Part shown: in pieces, positions 14,277-22,322 of the stretch
Layout of the letters: every line of letters starts with the position of its first letter
How positions within the stretch are numbered: the stretch's first letter is position 1
Source: Nitrospirota bacterium
GTDB lineage: Bacteria > Nitrospirota > Nitrospiria > Nitrospirales > Nitrospiraceae
Length of the DNA stretch: 64,000 bases
Direction: 5' to 3'
Assembly: GCA_018971525.1 (NCBI GenBank)
Contig: JAGXAR010000016.1
Location: 1 to 64,000, forward strand
Notes under the pieces: model-generated
The model's database searches: none
What the model was told of the DNA's origin: nothing
What the model saw: only the letters and a program-made list of their open reading frames with translations
Position numbers and translations under genes: made by a program

Positions 14277-15530
14277 CTAGGATCGATAGCTTGCGTTAAT
14301 GCGGACATAGTCAAACGACAGATCGGTCGTCCACATATGGGCCCGGTGACGACCTTGCCCCAACCCCACGACGATCGTAAATTCTTTCTGGCGAAAGACC
14401 TTCGCGATTCGTCGTTCAGCAACGAGTCCGAGTCCAATCCCTCGCTGTACCATCGGGACCCCTCCAAACCACACATTCAGCTTCGTGGGGGTGATCGGGA
14501 CCCCGGCTCGTCCGATCGCGGCCATCACACGACCCCAATTGGCATCCTCGCCGAAGAGGGCAGTCTTAACCAAGTTTGAGGTGGCAATGGTTTGGGCAAC
14601 CTGCCTTGCCTGCGCCACGGTAGCTGCTCCGGTCACCTCAATGTTCACCACCTTGGTGACACCCTCGCCGTCGCGACAAATCGCCAGCGCGAGTACCTGG
14701 CAGGCTTCTGTCAGGAGCAGCAGGAACCGGCGGAAGGCGGGTGTGCCTTCTCTGATCGTGCGGTTTTCAGCCATGCCGTTTGCCAAACACAGGACGGTAT
14801 CGTTGGTGCTCGTGTCTCCATCAACCGAGATGCAATTAAAGGACTCGTTGACCGCCAGGGTGAGCGCATTTTGGAGGGCGCTCCTCGTAATCGAAGCGTC
14901 TGTGGTGAAATAGGCCAGCATCGTGGCCATGTTGGGATGGATCATTCCAGAGCCTTTGGCCATCCCCCCAATGGTAATCAAGCGACCGCCGATGGTGTCC
15001 TGAAGAGCGATGGATTTCGGGCGCAGGTCGGTCGTCATGATTGCCCGGGCGGCATCCAGGCCCCCACGGTCGCCGAGCTGAGTGTACAGCTGCGGTATTC
15101 CCTTGATGATTCGATGGACCGGCAATGCCCGACCAATCACGCCTGTGGATCCGATGAATACTTGCTGTATGGGGACACCTATTTGTCGTGCGACCATCGT
15201 GGCGGTTTTTTTTGCGGCAGCCAATCCCTTGGCGCCGGTACAGGCGTTCGCGTTGCCACTGTTGACGAGAATGGCCCGTCCGATTCCCTGTCGCAGGTGC
15301 AGGCGGTCGACGATGACCGGTGCCGCGACCACCTGATTCTTCGTGAAGACGCCGGCGATGGGACCGCTTTGTTCTGAGACGACGAGCGCGAGATCGAGCA
15401 AGCCTGGTTTCTTGATGCCGCAATGGATACCGGCTGCGCGAAAGCCCTGCGGTGCAGTGATCCCGCGGCGTGGAGATGTTACTGGTATTTTCTTGCTCAT
15501 AATAGGTAGTGAAATGGACGTCTTGCTCAA
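14277..15530 (-). CDS. argJ: Glutamate N-acetyltransferase / amino-acid acetyltransferase ArgJ
   Basis: This enzyme of 417 residues moves the acetyl group from N-acetylornithine to glutamate, closing the cyclic arginine pathway, and may also use acetyl-CoA. The autoprocessing site appears as KGSGMIHPNMATML, with the Thr becoming the new N-terminal nucleophile of the beta chain. VNSGNANACTGAKG marks the alpha chain. The start given is a TTG at 15530, 7 nt after argC; an ATG at 15500 is equally possible, as neither has a strong ribosome site. Its place after argC supports the assignment. Confidence 0.92.
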   Translation of the reverse strand: MSKTSISLPIMSKKIPVTSPRRGITAPQGFRAAGIHCGIKKPGLLDLALVVSEQSGPIAGVFTKNQVVAAPVIVDRLHLRQGIGRAILVNSGNANACTGAKGLAAAKKTATMVARQIGVPIQQVFIGSTGVIGRALPVHRIIKGIPQLYTQLGDRGGLDAARAIMTTDLRPKSIALQDTIGGRLITIGGMAKGSGMIHPNMATMLAYFTTDASITRSALQNALTLAVNESFNCISVDGDTSTNDTVLCLANGMAENRTIREGTPAFRRFLLLLTEACQVLALAICRDGEGVTKVVNIEVTGAATVAQARQVAQTIATSNLVKTALFGEDANWGRVMAAIGRAGVPITPTKLNVWFGGVPMVQRGIGLGLVAERRIAKVFRQKEFTIVVGLGQGRHRAHMWTTDLSFDYVRINASYRS

Positions 15531-15537
15531 TGTGGAT

Positions 15538-16611
15538 TTAGGGATAGGCAGCGGGAGCTGTCAAGCCTGTCTCCTCAGGGAGGCCCAGCATGAGATTCAT
15601 GGCCTGAATGGCCTGGCCTGCGGCACCTTTCACAAGATTATCCAGCGCGGCCACCGTAATGACTGATCCTGCACGAGGGTCTAGGTAGATCCCGATATCA
15701 CAATAGTTGGAGCCTTTGATGTAGCGCGGATTCGGCATGATGTCTTCCTGGACTCTGACGAATCGCTCGCCTTTGTAAAAAGTCCGATATAGCGCGCGTA
15801 GGTCTGGCAGCGCCATCGGACTCTTCAGCCGGCAGTAGGCGGTGCTCAAGATGCCGCGGTTCATCGGTACGAGGTGCGGAGTGAATGTGACGATCGGCTG
15901 TGCGGCAACCATTCCGGATGGCGTAGAGGCGCGTCGACGCAACCCGTCGAGTTCTTGTTCGATCTCAGGGATGTGGCGGTGCTGCCCGATCTTGTAGGGC
16001 TCTAAAGATTCATGGGCTTCCGGGAAATGGTAGGGGAGAGCGGGACTTCGCCCCGCGCCGGAAATGCCGGATTTCGCATCGATGACCACGGTGTTTGGTT
16101 GCACGAGATCCTGAGCGAACAGCGGGGCCAATTGCAGAATGGCTGCAGTAGGGTAACAGCCAGGCGACGCAACCAACTTTGCCTTGGCGATGGCGGCACG
16201 ATGCAATTCAGGAAGCCCGTAGATCGCGTCCTTTAGCAAGCCCGGGTGGGTATGCGGTGTCTGATACCACTGTTCATAAACGGCTGGATCCTTGAGCCGA
16301 TAATCGGCGCTGAGGTCCACCACCAGTTTGCCGGTTTGGAGGCAGGCAGAGACCGGCGCCAATGATTTGGTATGGGGAAGCGCCAAAAAGACTGCGTCTA
16401 CCTGTTCCGCTAAGGCTTCGGGTGAGAGCGATTGAAACGAGAGAGACACGAGGCCTGCCAGACTGGGGAAGATTGCTGCCACGGGAACTCCCGCGGATTT
16501 CTCCGATGTGACGGCGTGGAGCTCAAAATGCGGGTGAAGGGCGGCCAAGCGGACGAGTTCCGCTCCGGCATATCCACTGGCCCCTGCGATCGCGACGTGT
16601 ATCTTCTTCAT
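15538..16611 (-). CDS. argC: N-acetyl-gamma-glutamyl-phosphate reductase
   Basis: The 357-residue enzyme reduces N-acetylglutamyl phosphate with NADPH, the third step of arginine synthesis. It has the GASGYAGAELVRL nucleotide loop near the N-terminus and the catalytic Cys in LVASPGCYPTAAIL. Length is typical. The ATG at 16611 begins MKKIHVAIAG and is preferred to an upstream frame to 16644 that crosses the terminator region. It lies 32 nt past the rpsI terminator, so it depends on read-through or a compact promoter, and is coupled to argJ. Confidence 0.95.
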   Translation of the reverse strand: MKKIHVAIAGASGYAGAELVRLAALHPHFELHAVTSEKSAGVPVAAIFPSLAGLVSLSFQSLSPEALAEQVDAVFLALPHTKSLAPVSACLQTGKLVVDLSADYRLKDPAVYEQWYQTPHTHPGLLKDAIYGLPELHRAAIAKAKLVASPGCYPTAAILQLAPLFAQDLVQPNTVVIDAKSGISGAGRSPALPYHFPEAHESLEPYKIGQHRHIPEIEQELDGLRRRASTPSGMVAAQPIVTFTPHLVPMNRGILSTAYCRLKSPMALPDLRALYRTFYKGERFVRVQEDIMPNPRYIKGSNYCDIGIYLDPRAGSVITVAALDNLVKGAAGQAIQAMNLMLGLPEETGLTAPAAYP

Positions 16612-16642
16612 CTGGATCACCCGGTTTGCACCCCACAGACAC

Positions 16643-16676
16643 AAAAAAAGGGAAGGCTTGGAGCCTTCCCTTTTTC
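16643..16676 (-). terminator. Rho-independent terminator of rplM-rpsI
   Basis: AAAAAGGGAAGGCT and AGCCTTCCCTTTTT form a long perfect stem around a 3 nt loop, with A and T tracts on both sides. On the minus strand it follows rpsI by about 19 nt and ends in a U-rich run. It could work in both directions. Confidence 0.9.
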
Positions 16677-16694
16677 TGACTGTGGCTCCGATGC

Positions 16695-17087
16695 TTATCG
16701 CTTTGAGTACTGGAACCTCTTTCTCGCACCCTTCTGTCCGTACTTTTTGCGCTCTTTGACGCGAGAGTCTCGAGTCAGCAAGCCTTCCTTCTTCAAGGGC
16801 GTACGGAGGGGCTGGTTGAGTACCACCAACGCGCGTGCGATCGCATGACGCAGGGCGCCGGCTTGTCCGGTCGGTCCGCCGCCGTGCACAGTTGCCTTGA
16901 TCGAGTACTTTCCTGCGACACCGCCGAGTTCAAGGGGGAGCTGAATGATCTGCCGCAAGGTCAGGCGTGGGAAGGCCTTCTCTAGCGGTTGGTCATTGAT
17001 CGTAATGTCGCCTGCCGTCCCGGTGACCCAGGCTCTGGCAATCGCGCACTTTCGTCGTCCGGTTGCATATTGAGTTACTACTGCCAT
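16695..17087 (-). CDS. rpsI: 30S ribosomal protein S9
   Basis: This 130-residue protein shows the S9 opening ATGRRKCAIARAW, the GGGPTGQAGALRHAIARAL loop and the conserved basic C-terminus ending K-R-x-Q-Y-S-K-R, which reaches the P-site tRNA. AAGGAGA precedes the ATG. It follows rplM by 34 nt, the conserved pairing, and is closed by the terminator at 16643-16676. Confidence 0.97.
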   Translation of the reverse strand: MAVVTQYATGRRKCAIARAWVTGTAGDITINDQPLEKAFPRLTLRQIIQLPLELGGVAGKYSIKATVHGGGPTGQAGALRHAIARALVVLNQPLRTPLKKEGLLTRDSRVKERKKYGQKGARKRFQYSKR

Positions 17088-17121
17088 GCTACAACGTCTC
17101 CTTCTTCGCTCGCGGTGATGA

Positions 17122-17550
17122 CTAGAGGGTAATCGGTTCCGGTCCTTGGGCCTGGTGCGGATGAGTGGGCCCGACGTAGACGCGGAGTTTCTTTGCCATA
17201 TGATTTCCCAATGGGGTCTTGGGGAGCATGCCCTCGATCGCTTTCGTCAAGAGTATCGTAGGGTCTTTTCGGAAGGCATGCTGTGCTGTCGCGGTCTTGA
17301 GCCCGCCCGGAAAGCCGCTATGATGGCGATAGAGTTTCGTGGCCATCTTGTTGCCGGTCAGATGAATCTTCTCAGCATTCACGATCACGATATGGTCGCC
17401 CATGTCGACATGGGGGGTAAAGGTTGGCCGGTGTTTGCCGCGCAACATCCCGGCGACGCGGGCTGCCAATCGGCCCAACGTTTTCCCCTCAGCATTCACG
17501 AGGTACCACTTTTCCTGCACTTCCAAAGGCTTTTGCATGTATGTCAACAT
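17122..17550 (-). CDS. rplM: 50S ribosomal protein L13
   Basis: The 142-residue protein matches L13: [15 protein letters not shown] near the start, [15 protein letters not shown] in the middle and [19 protein letters not shown] toward the end. GAAGGAGCGCGG lies before the ATG at 17550, which is chosen over an upstream frame to 17700 that lies mostly inside the preceding gene. It begins 32 nt after the second DUF151 gene, so the four genes may share a transcript. Confidence 0.97.
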   Translation of the reverse strand: MLTYMQKPLEVQEKWYLVNAEGKTLGRLAARVAGMLRGKHRPTFTPHVDMGDHIVIVNAEKIHLTGNKMATKLYRHHSGFPGGLKTATAQHAFRKDPTILLTKAIEGMLPKTPLGNHMAKKLRVYVGPTHPHQAQGPEPITL

Positions 17551-17582
17551 CGTTCTTCCGCGCTCCTTCGCTATCGAGTGAA

Positions 17583-18080
17583 TCAAGTTTCCTGTACTTC
17601 CGGTGTGCCGATATCCTTCGATTCTAGTTTTGCCAGCCAGGCGTCGAGATTCGTTGTGCTCCGTCGCTTCAACACATCTTTGGTAATGTAGATCGGGCAA
17701 TGAGCCCGGAGGGCCAACGAGATTGCATCGCTCGGCCTGGCATCGATCGTCCGCTCCACACCTTTGTTGGCGACGTGCACCATGGCGTAATAGGTGCTGC
17801 TTTTCACATCCGCAATCACGACGCGTTGGATCGTGATGTTCAGATGTTCTGCGAAACTCTTGATCAAGTCATGGCTCATTGGTCGTGGCGTGATCATGGT
17901 ATCGAGCGCTAATTTAATGGCATTACCTTCTGCGGCCCCGACCCAAATCGGAAACGTATCGAGGGCATCGTCCTGTCGTACCAACACAACAATTCTAGTG
18001 TCGGAGTTGACCTCCTCAAGGATGCGATCCACCCGGTATTCAACGAGGTCTTGTTCTTTGGGTAGATCGACAGCGCTCAT
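17583..18080 (-). CDS. DUF151 bifunctional nuclease family protein, second copy
   Basis: This 165-residue protein has the DUF151 core: [14 protein letters not shown]-like [22 protein letters not shown] and [14 protein letters not shown]. Characterised family members act as DNase/RNase proteins linked to stress and tRNA or mRNA maturation. It is a diverged paralogue of the adjacent gene at 18097, with a longer charged N-terminus. The start ATG at 18080 lies 16 nt after the stop of that gene. It precedes rplM-rpsI, which hints at a link to ribosome production. Confidence 0.88.
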   Translation of the reverse strand: MSAVDLPKEQDLVEYRVDRILEEVNSDTRIVVLVRQDDALDTFPIWVGAAEGNAIKLALDTMITPRPMSHDLIKSFAEHLNITIQRVVIADVKSSTYYAMVHVANKGVERTIDARPSDAISLALRAHCPIYITKDVLKRRSTTNLDAWLAKLESKDIGTPEVQET

Positions 18081-18096
18081 ATTGCGTCTCGCTGAA

Positions 18097-18552
18097 TCAG
18101 GAGTCCAGTTTACCGAAATCTTCCGGCTTGAGATTTTCCAGCCACTGTTCGAGCTCTTCGGAGCTCTGTTTAGTGATGACCGAATCGTTCGCAAACACCG
18201 GAGCATTGCACCGAAGTGCAAGTGCGACCGCATCACTGGGTCTGGCATCGACGGTGTATTCTGAATCATCGTACATCAAATGGATTTTTGCAAAGTAGGT
18301 ATGCTCCGACAAGTCCGTAATGACCACGCTGATGACTTTCGCGTTATAGGCATCGAGGAGCGACTTCATGAAGTCGTGCGTCATCGGTCGAGGCGGCGTG
18401 ACGTTTTCCAGTGCCATACTGATCGCACCTGCCTCAGACTTGCCGACCCAAATGGGGAGCATGTCGGAATGCTCTTCGTCGCGCAACACCACGATGTAGG
18501 CGTTATTATAAGGGTCGAACATCAACCCTTTTACGTGCATCTGTGTAATCAT
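18097..18552 (-). CDS. DUF151 bifunctional nuclease family protein, first copy
   Basis: At 151 residues this is the compact family form: YIVVLRDEEHSDMLPIWVG, LENVTPPRPMTHD, then YTVDARPSDAVALALR, where the conserved Asp and Arg probably build the active site. The C-terminal tail is acidic. A promoter with a perfect TTGACA lies about 80 nt upstream. Together with the paralogue at 17583 it forms a tandem pair, probably from an old duplication, since the two differ at many positions. Confidence 0.9.
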   Translation of the reverse strand: MITQMHVKGLMFDPYNNAYIVVLRDEEHSDMLPIWVGKSEAGAISMALENVTPPRPMTHDFMKSLLDAYNAKVISVVITDLSEHTYFAKIHLMYDDSEYTVDARPSDAVALALRCNAPVFANDSVITKQSSEELEQWLENLKPEDFGKLDS

Positions 18553-18631
18553 GACAATCCGGTTGCTCTTCCTCGTCTTTGGGTCGTGAGGAGATGTTGA
18601 TCACCCCGCGCGGATGGGTCAAGAATAGAGG

Positions 18632-18661
18632 AATGTAGCATTTCTGAAATCGGCCTGTCAA
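18632..18661 (-). promoter_or_regulatory. Predicted promoter of the DUF151-rplM-rpsI set
   Basis: On the minus strand TTGACA (18661-18656) and TACATT (18637-18632) are spaced by 18 bp. Transcription would start near 18625, giving a leader of about 75 nt. Confidence 0.55.
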
Positions 18662-18753
18662 CGAAGCCTGTGAGATCGCTTGGGAAATTCAGGGACGGCT
18701 CTGGTCTCAATGGCCTGGCCGGAGACCCGCATCCCGACGCGGAGCCGTATGGC

Positions 18754-19032
18754 TTAGGCCGGTGGGCGATAGTTCTGATCCAGTTTTCCAGTATCAGTTT
18801 GTTCGCCAAGCTTGAGAAAGGCTTTCATCTGTTTCTTTACGAGTTCTCTGCCACTCTCATCGCCCAGGTTGACCTGGTACTCGTTGATGACCATGACCCG
18901 CATGCCTTCCCACTTTTTCCAGCAAGGTTTGCAGACCTTAGCTTTGATCTCGGATTCGAGCTTCCCCATGAAGAGGGGATCCGTGATGGCTTCTCCCGCT
19001 TGTCCACACGTGACGCACTGAACGTCTGCCAT
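18754..19032 (-). CDS. YggX-like Fe(2+)-trafficking protein with two CxxC motifs
   Basis: The 92-residue protein has C-V-T-C near residue 6 and C-K-P-C near residue 34, followed by a segment like the iron-trafficking protein YggX: W-x-x-W-x-x-M-R-V-M-V-I-N-E-Y, then N-L-x-D and a final M-K-A-F-L-K-L. YggX itself helps protect Fe-S clusters from oxidants; the extra cysteine pairs suggest a bound zinc or iron here. GGGAGG lies upstream of the ATG at 19032. It appears monocistronic. The likeness is partial, so function is tentative. Confidence 0.7.
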   Translation of the reverse strand: MADVQCVTCGQAGEAITDPLFMGKLESEIKAKVCKPCWKKWEGMRVMVINEYQVNLGDESGRELVKKQMKAFLKLGEQTDTGKLDQNYRPPA

Positions 19033-19178
19033 GGTGTGAGGATCCTCCCGCATACATATTAGGTGAGTGAAAGTCCCATGGATTCTAACACTGCGGTCGT
19101 GCTAAGAAAAGAGGGGAGCTGATTGACCCGTACATGGCTTCGTGTTAAGAAGGTTCGTCTCTCAAAATGAATGGATAC

Positions 19179-19265
19179 GCCCGGATGGCGGAACTGGCAG
19201 ACGCGCCGGACTCAAAATCCGGTTCTCGTAAGAGAGTGGGAGTTCGACCCTCCCTCTGGGCACCA
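19179..19265 (+). tRNA. tRNA-Leu (anticodon CAA), CCA encoded
   Basis: The 7 bp acceptor stem GCCCGGA pairs with TCTGGGC (one G-T). The anticodon arm is CCGGA-CTCAAAA-TCCGG, giving CAA, which reads UUG. A long variable arm and the T-arm with GTTCGAC follow, as expected of a class II leucine tRNA. The CCA end is in the DNA at 19263-19265. Confidence 0.95.
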
Positions 19266-19358
19266 TCGGTTCACAGCGTGGCAGCAGGTTTGGCGCGGGG
19301 GTTTTGGGGGTCCCTTATCGTGCGCGAATCTGAAGCAACTAAAACACACATACCCCTC

Positions 19359-19387
19359 TTGACATGTTCGAATGGGTAGCCTATAGT
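19359..19387 (+). promoter_or_regulatory. Near-consensus sigma70-type promoter
   Basis: A perfect TTGACA at 19359-19364 and TATAGT at 19382-19387 are spaced by the ideal 17 bp. It drives the secreted protein gene at 19490, leaving a leader of about 95 nt. Confidence 0.8.
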
Positions 19388-19489
19388 CCGCCCCCTAGAG
19401 TGATGAAAATGCTTCAAAGTCATGCTGTTGGTCCAATTTTGTCGTCCGTCATCTCACTTCATTATCTAATCTCACCAAGGAGGCAGCAC

Positions 19490-20230
19490 ATGCGTAAAGT
19501 GTTGGCACTAGGAGCGGCAATTATTTTTGTCGGCTCCGTGGGTGTGTCAATTGCTCAGGAGCGTTTGCAGTCACAGCCATCCGGCATGGGCGTTGGTCAG
19601 GGCGTCGGGGATGTCTCGGGATCGAGCAGCCGCGTGACCACATTTGATCGAACCAGCTTCATCGAACGATTGTCGCAGCCCGAAACCATGTTCGGCCGTG
19701 TGATCGGGTTCGATCTTGCGGCCAAGAAAATGTATCTTGAGATGGGTGGGAGTTCCCACGATGAGGGACGTGCAGGCGGTGGAGCGATGAATTACCGCAC
19801 GGTGTATTTTGATGACAAGACTAATTACGATCAGCTTCGTGCGCTCGAGCCTGGTGACGACGTGACTATTCAGGCAATCGAGGAGACAAATGATCGTAAC
19901 CCTTATGGCACAGGACGTAAGATTGTCCGCGAGGTTTCCGTTCTGCGTGGCAATGAGAAGCTTGCTGGGTTCGGCGGACTTGGACAGCGCCCGAATCCTA
20001 TGACCGAGCGTGCGATCGAAACGACCAGTGGCTCCACCACCGGTGGCGTTGGTGGTGCGGTGTTTCCAGGAGAGATCAAGTCTGGTATCACCAGCCCGGT
20101 CGGTGAATATACCGGTGCTGCTCCCTGCTGGCAGTGCGAACCACAGCCCGGAATCTTCAATGCAGTCGGCAACAAATCGGACTACGGGACGGACGTCGCC
20201 AAGCCAAGCTTGAGCAAGGGCCTGCAGTAA
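19490..20230 (+). CDS. Secreted protein of unknown function
   Basis: No family is recognised. The 246-residue product has a clean signal peptide (RKVLALGAAIIFVGSVGVSIAQ, cleavage near A-Q). A beta-rich region follows around 60-165 with an FGRVIGFDLAAKKMYLEMGG strand pair and an LEPGDDVTIQAIEE segment, resembling a small OB or barrel-like fold. The tail is Gly/Pro-rich with one C-W-Q-C pair. A perfect AAGGAGG precedes the ATG, and both promoter and terminator are strong, so it is probably an abundant monocistronic periplasmic or surface protein. Confidence 0.75.
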   Translation: MRKVLALGAAIIFVGSVGVSIAQERLQSQPSGMGVGQGVGDVSGSSSRVTTFDRTSFIERLSQPETMFGRVIGFDLAAKKMYLEMGGSSHDEGRAGGGAMNYRTVYFDDKTNYDQLRALEPGDDVTIQAIEETNDRNPYGTGRKIVREVSVLRGNEKLAGFGGLGQRPNPMTERAIETTSGSTTGGVGGAVFPGEIKSGITSPVGEYTGAAPCWQCEPQPGIFNAVGNKSDYGTDVAKPSLSKGLQ

Positions 20231-20256
20231 GTCGAGATACATACCGTGAGGGTGTG

Positions 20257-20292
20257 AGAAGGGGCAGCGTTTCGCTGCCCCTTCTTTTTTTG
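20257..20292 (+). terminator. Rho-independent terminator of the secreted protein gene
   Basis: AGAAGGGGCAGCG and CGCTGCCCCTTCT form a perfect 13 bp stem with a TTT loop, followed by a run of seven T. It starts 26 nt after the stop codon. Confidence 0.95.
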
Positions 20293-20324
20293 CGTGTACC
20301 ATGCCGTTACACCCGGTGCGGTGC

Positions 20325-20353
20325 TTGCGAGGTCGCCGACTCCTTGGTAGGAT
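20325..20353 (+). promoter_or_regulatory. Predicted promoter of the TusA-like gene
   Basis: TTGCGA at 20325-20330 and TAGGAT at 20348-20353 are spaced by 17 bp. The site lies just before an in-frame ATG at 20354, which would be too close to the transcript start to be used. Confidence 0.5.
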
Positions 20354-20407
20354 TTGCGTCCAGCTAGTGTGCGGGGAACAGACAAGATTCTTGCAGAGGA
20401 GAGAGAC

Positions 20408-20680
20408 GTGGCTGAAAATCGAGAGAGAAACGCGATGGTGACTGGTCATCCAGATGCTGAGTTGGATTTACGGGGAGTGATTTGCCCCTATAACTTCGTC
20501 AAGACGAAGTTGAAACTGGAAATGATGGAACAGGGGCAGGTTCTTTCAGTGCTGTTGGATGATGGAGACCCGATTCAAAATGTCCCCCGCAGCGTGAGTA
20601 ATGAAGGACATACCATCCTTTCACAGGATCGTATCGAAGGGTCCTACCGAGTTGTCATCCGCCGCCGTGAAGACGAGTAG
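20408..20680 (+). CDS. TusA-family sulfur carrier-like protein
   Basis: The 90-residue protein has the TusA two-layer fold pattern: L-D-L-R-G-V-I-C26-P then an amphipathic helix, a GQVLSVLLDDG strand and a final strand RVVIRRRE. C26 would carry sulfane sulfur in tRNA thiolation or sulfur transfer. The usual CPxP motif is changed here to CPYN, so activity may differ. GAGGAGAGAGAC precedes the GTG at 20408; an ATG at 20435 is an alternative. Its 3' end overlaps the convergent rsmI gene by 26 bp. Confidence 0.8.
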   Translation: MAENRERNAMVTGHPDAELDLRGVICPYNFVKTKLKLEMMEQGQVLSVLLDDGDPIQNVPRSVSNEGHTILSQDRIEGSYRVVIRRREDE

Positions 20681-21455
20681 CGCGGGGCATTCTTCTTCTC
20701 ATCTTTTTTTGCGATCCTGCCGTATACCCCTCAATGACAACCGTTACCTCTGAGTCATTCGGCACTGGTCCTATCTGATCGAGCAACTCACCAGGCCTCC
20801 CAAGAGATAGGGTTTCCCTGCATGTCGTGAGATTCATGGCAATGGCAATCTGCCTGGCGGGGAGTATCTGCGTCAGGATTTTCAGTAGCCCCGCGAGGGC
20901 TCTGGGGTCCACATAGAGGGCGAGGGTTCTTCGTTCTTTACGGAATTGGGAAAGGTATTTCGTGAGACGACGACTGGTTGAGGGAAGGTGTCCCTCAAAG
21001 ATGATCGCATCACCCGAAAAGCCGGAAATCGCTGTCGCTGCCGTCATGGCAGACGGGCCGGGGATGGCCATGACCGGGATTCCTGCTTGATGGGCAGCTG
21101 CCACAAACAAACTGCCTGGGTCGTAGATGACCGGGGTGCCGCTGTCTGAGACAAGGGCGACATCCTCGCCCTGCGTGAGTCTATGCAGAAGGACCAGCAT
21201 TTTCTCGTGGCGACTGAGCGGGCCGTAGCTTGTGACAGTTGCGGTGATGCCATGATGGGCCAGGAGCGCCTGGGTCATGCGAGGGTCTTCTGACGCAATT
21301 ACCGAGACGCGGCGCAGCGTCGCAAGCGCCCGAAGAGTCATGTCATCGGGGTGGCCAATCGGCGTGCTGATGACATACAGGGTGCCGGGAGGGCGAGACA
21401 TGGTCGTCCGGTCTCCCACGCCGCGATCGTTTGGTTGACTCCGATCTCGCGCCAT
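20655..21455 (-). CDS. rsmI: 16S rRNA 2'-O-ribose C1402 methyltransferase RsmI
   Basis: The 266-residue protein carries tetrapyrrole-methylase-fold motifs typical of RsmI: GTLYVISTPIGHPDDMTLRAL, VIASEDPRMTQALL, VALVSDSGTPVIYDPG and AIPGPSAMTAA. RsmI normally shows EDTR; here it reads EDPR. It modifies C1402 of 16S rRNA. GGAGA lies 9 nt before the ATG at 21455; a second ATG at 21401 would give the conserved core alone. Its start region overlaps the divergent promoter of the heme gene run. Confidence 0.88.
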   Translation of the reverse strand: MARDRSQPNDRGVGDRTTMSRPPGTLYVISTPIGHPDDMTLRALATLRRVSVIASEDPRMTQALLAHHGITATVTSYGPLSRHEKMLVLLHRLTQGEDVALVSDSGTPVIYDPGSLFVAAAHQAGIPVMAIPGPSAMTAATAISGFSGDAIIFEGHLPSTSRRLTKYLSQFRKERRTLALYVDPRALAGLLKILTQILPARQIAIAMNLTTCRETLSLGRPGELLDQIGPVPNDSEVTVVIEGYTAGSQKKMRRRMPRATRLHGGG

Positions 21456-21464
21456 CGATATAAT
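21435..21464 (+). promoter_or_regulatory. Predicted promoter of the heme gene run
   Basis: TTGACT at 21435-21440 and a perfect TATAAT at 21459-21464 are spaced by 18 bp, about 55 nt before the first gene. It overlaps the proposed rsmI start on the other strand. Confidence 0.65.
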
Positions 21465-21517
21465 TCTCCGTTTAATATCAGTCTGTTTAGCTTGAAAAGT
21501 TGAGAGGATAGAGCGCA

Positions 21518-22321
21518 ATGGCCGCCATGTTTTTCGTGGTGACGATGGTCCTATACTTTGCGGCCACCGTTTCCTATCTTGCCTACTTGCTCTGGCCTTC
21601 GGAAGCCCTGTCGAAGGTCTCACTAGGTGTGACGGCGATCGGATTTGCTTCCCACACGATTGCGTTGGTCGCACGGATGGTCAGGGCGACGGACGTCTCG
21701 CCGCCAGGGTTCCATGAAGCCCTGTCGTTTTTTTCCTGGATGCTGATTCTGGTCTTTCTCGCCGTGGAGTTTCGCCATCGTCTGCACGTACTTGGCTCGT
21801 TCATCGTCCCCCTGGCACTGGTGTCGCTGGTTTCTGCGGCGGCATTGCCGGAAACCGCTCCGACGCTCACGCCGGTGTTCAGAACGTTGTGGGTACATGT
21901 TACCCTCAGCATGCTCGGCACGGTAGGGTTTGCCATCGCTTTTGTGGCAGGTGTCATGTATCTGATTCAGGACGGACTTCTCAAGTCCAAACGTTTCAAT
22001 GTCCTCTACTCAAAGTTGCCTGCCCTGGATTTTCTCGACCATCTGAATCAACAGTCGATCGTGACGGGATTTCCGCTGCTCACGCTCGGCATCATTACTG
22101 GTGCGCTGTCTGCTGAGTTTTCTCGGGGCTCGTATCTGAACTGGAATCCCGAGCAAACATGGGCGTTGGTGACGTGGGTGTTCTACTTTGCCGTGCTGAT
22201 GGGACGACTGACGGTGGGCTGGAGGGCCAAACGAGCGGCCTACCTGACGATTATCGGATTTGCCGGAGTTATTCTGACCCTCATCGGCGTAGTCCTCAAG
22301 AGTCACGGACCGGTGTCTTGA
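21518..22321 (+). CDS. CcsA/HemX-like cytochrome c assembly membrane protein
   Basis: The 267-residue protein has about eight membrane helices and a tryptophan-containing loop (WNPEQTWALVTW, near residues 208-219) like the heme-handling WWD region of CcsA/CcmC proteins. Members next to hemA are often named HemX and influence GluTR levels; others help export heme for cytochrome c. The stop is 1 nt before the hemA start, so translation is likely coupled. An ATG at 21527 is an alternative start. I favour a HemX role from context, but the domain is CcsA-type. Confidence 0.82.
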   Translation: MAAMFFVVTMVLYFAATVSYLAYLLWPSEALSKVSLGVTAIGFASHTIALVARMVRATDVSPPGFHEALSFFSWMLILVFLAVEFRHRLHVLGSFIVPLALVSLVSAAALPETAPTLTPVFRTLWVHVTLSMLGTVGFAIAFVAGVMYLIQDGLLKSKRFNVLYSKLPALDFLDHLNQQSIVTGFPLLTLGIITGALSAEFSRGSYLNWNPEQTWALVTWVFYFAVLMGRLTVGWRAKRAAYLTIIGFAGVILTLIGVVLKSHGPVS

Positions 22322-22322
22322 T

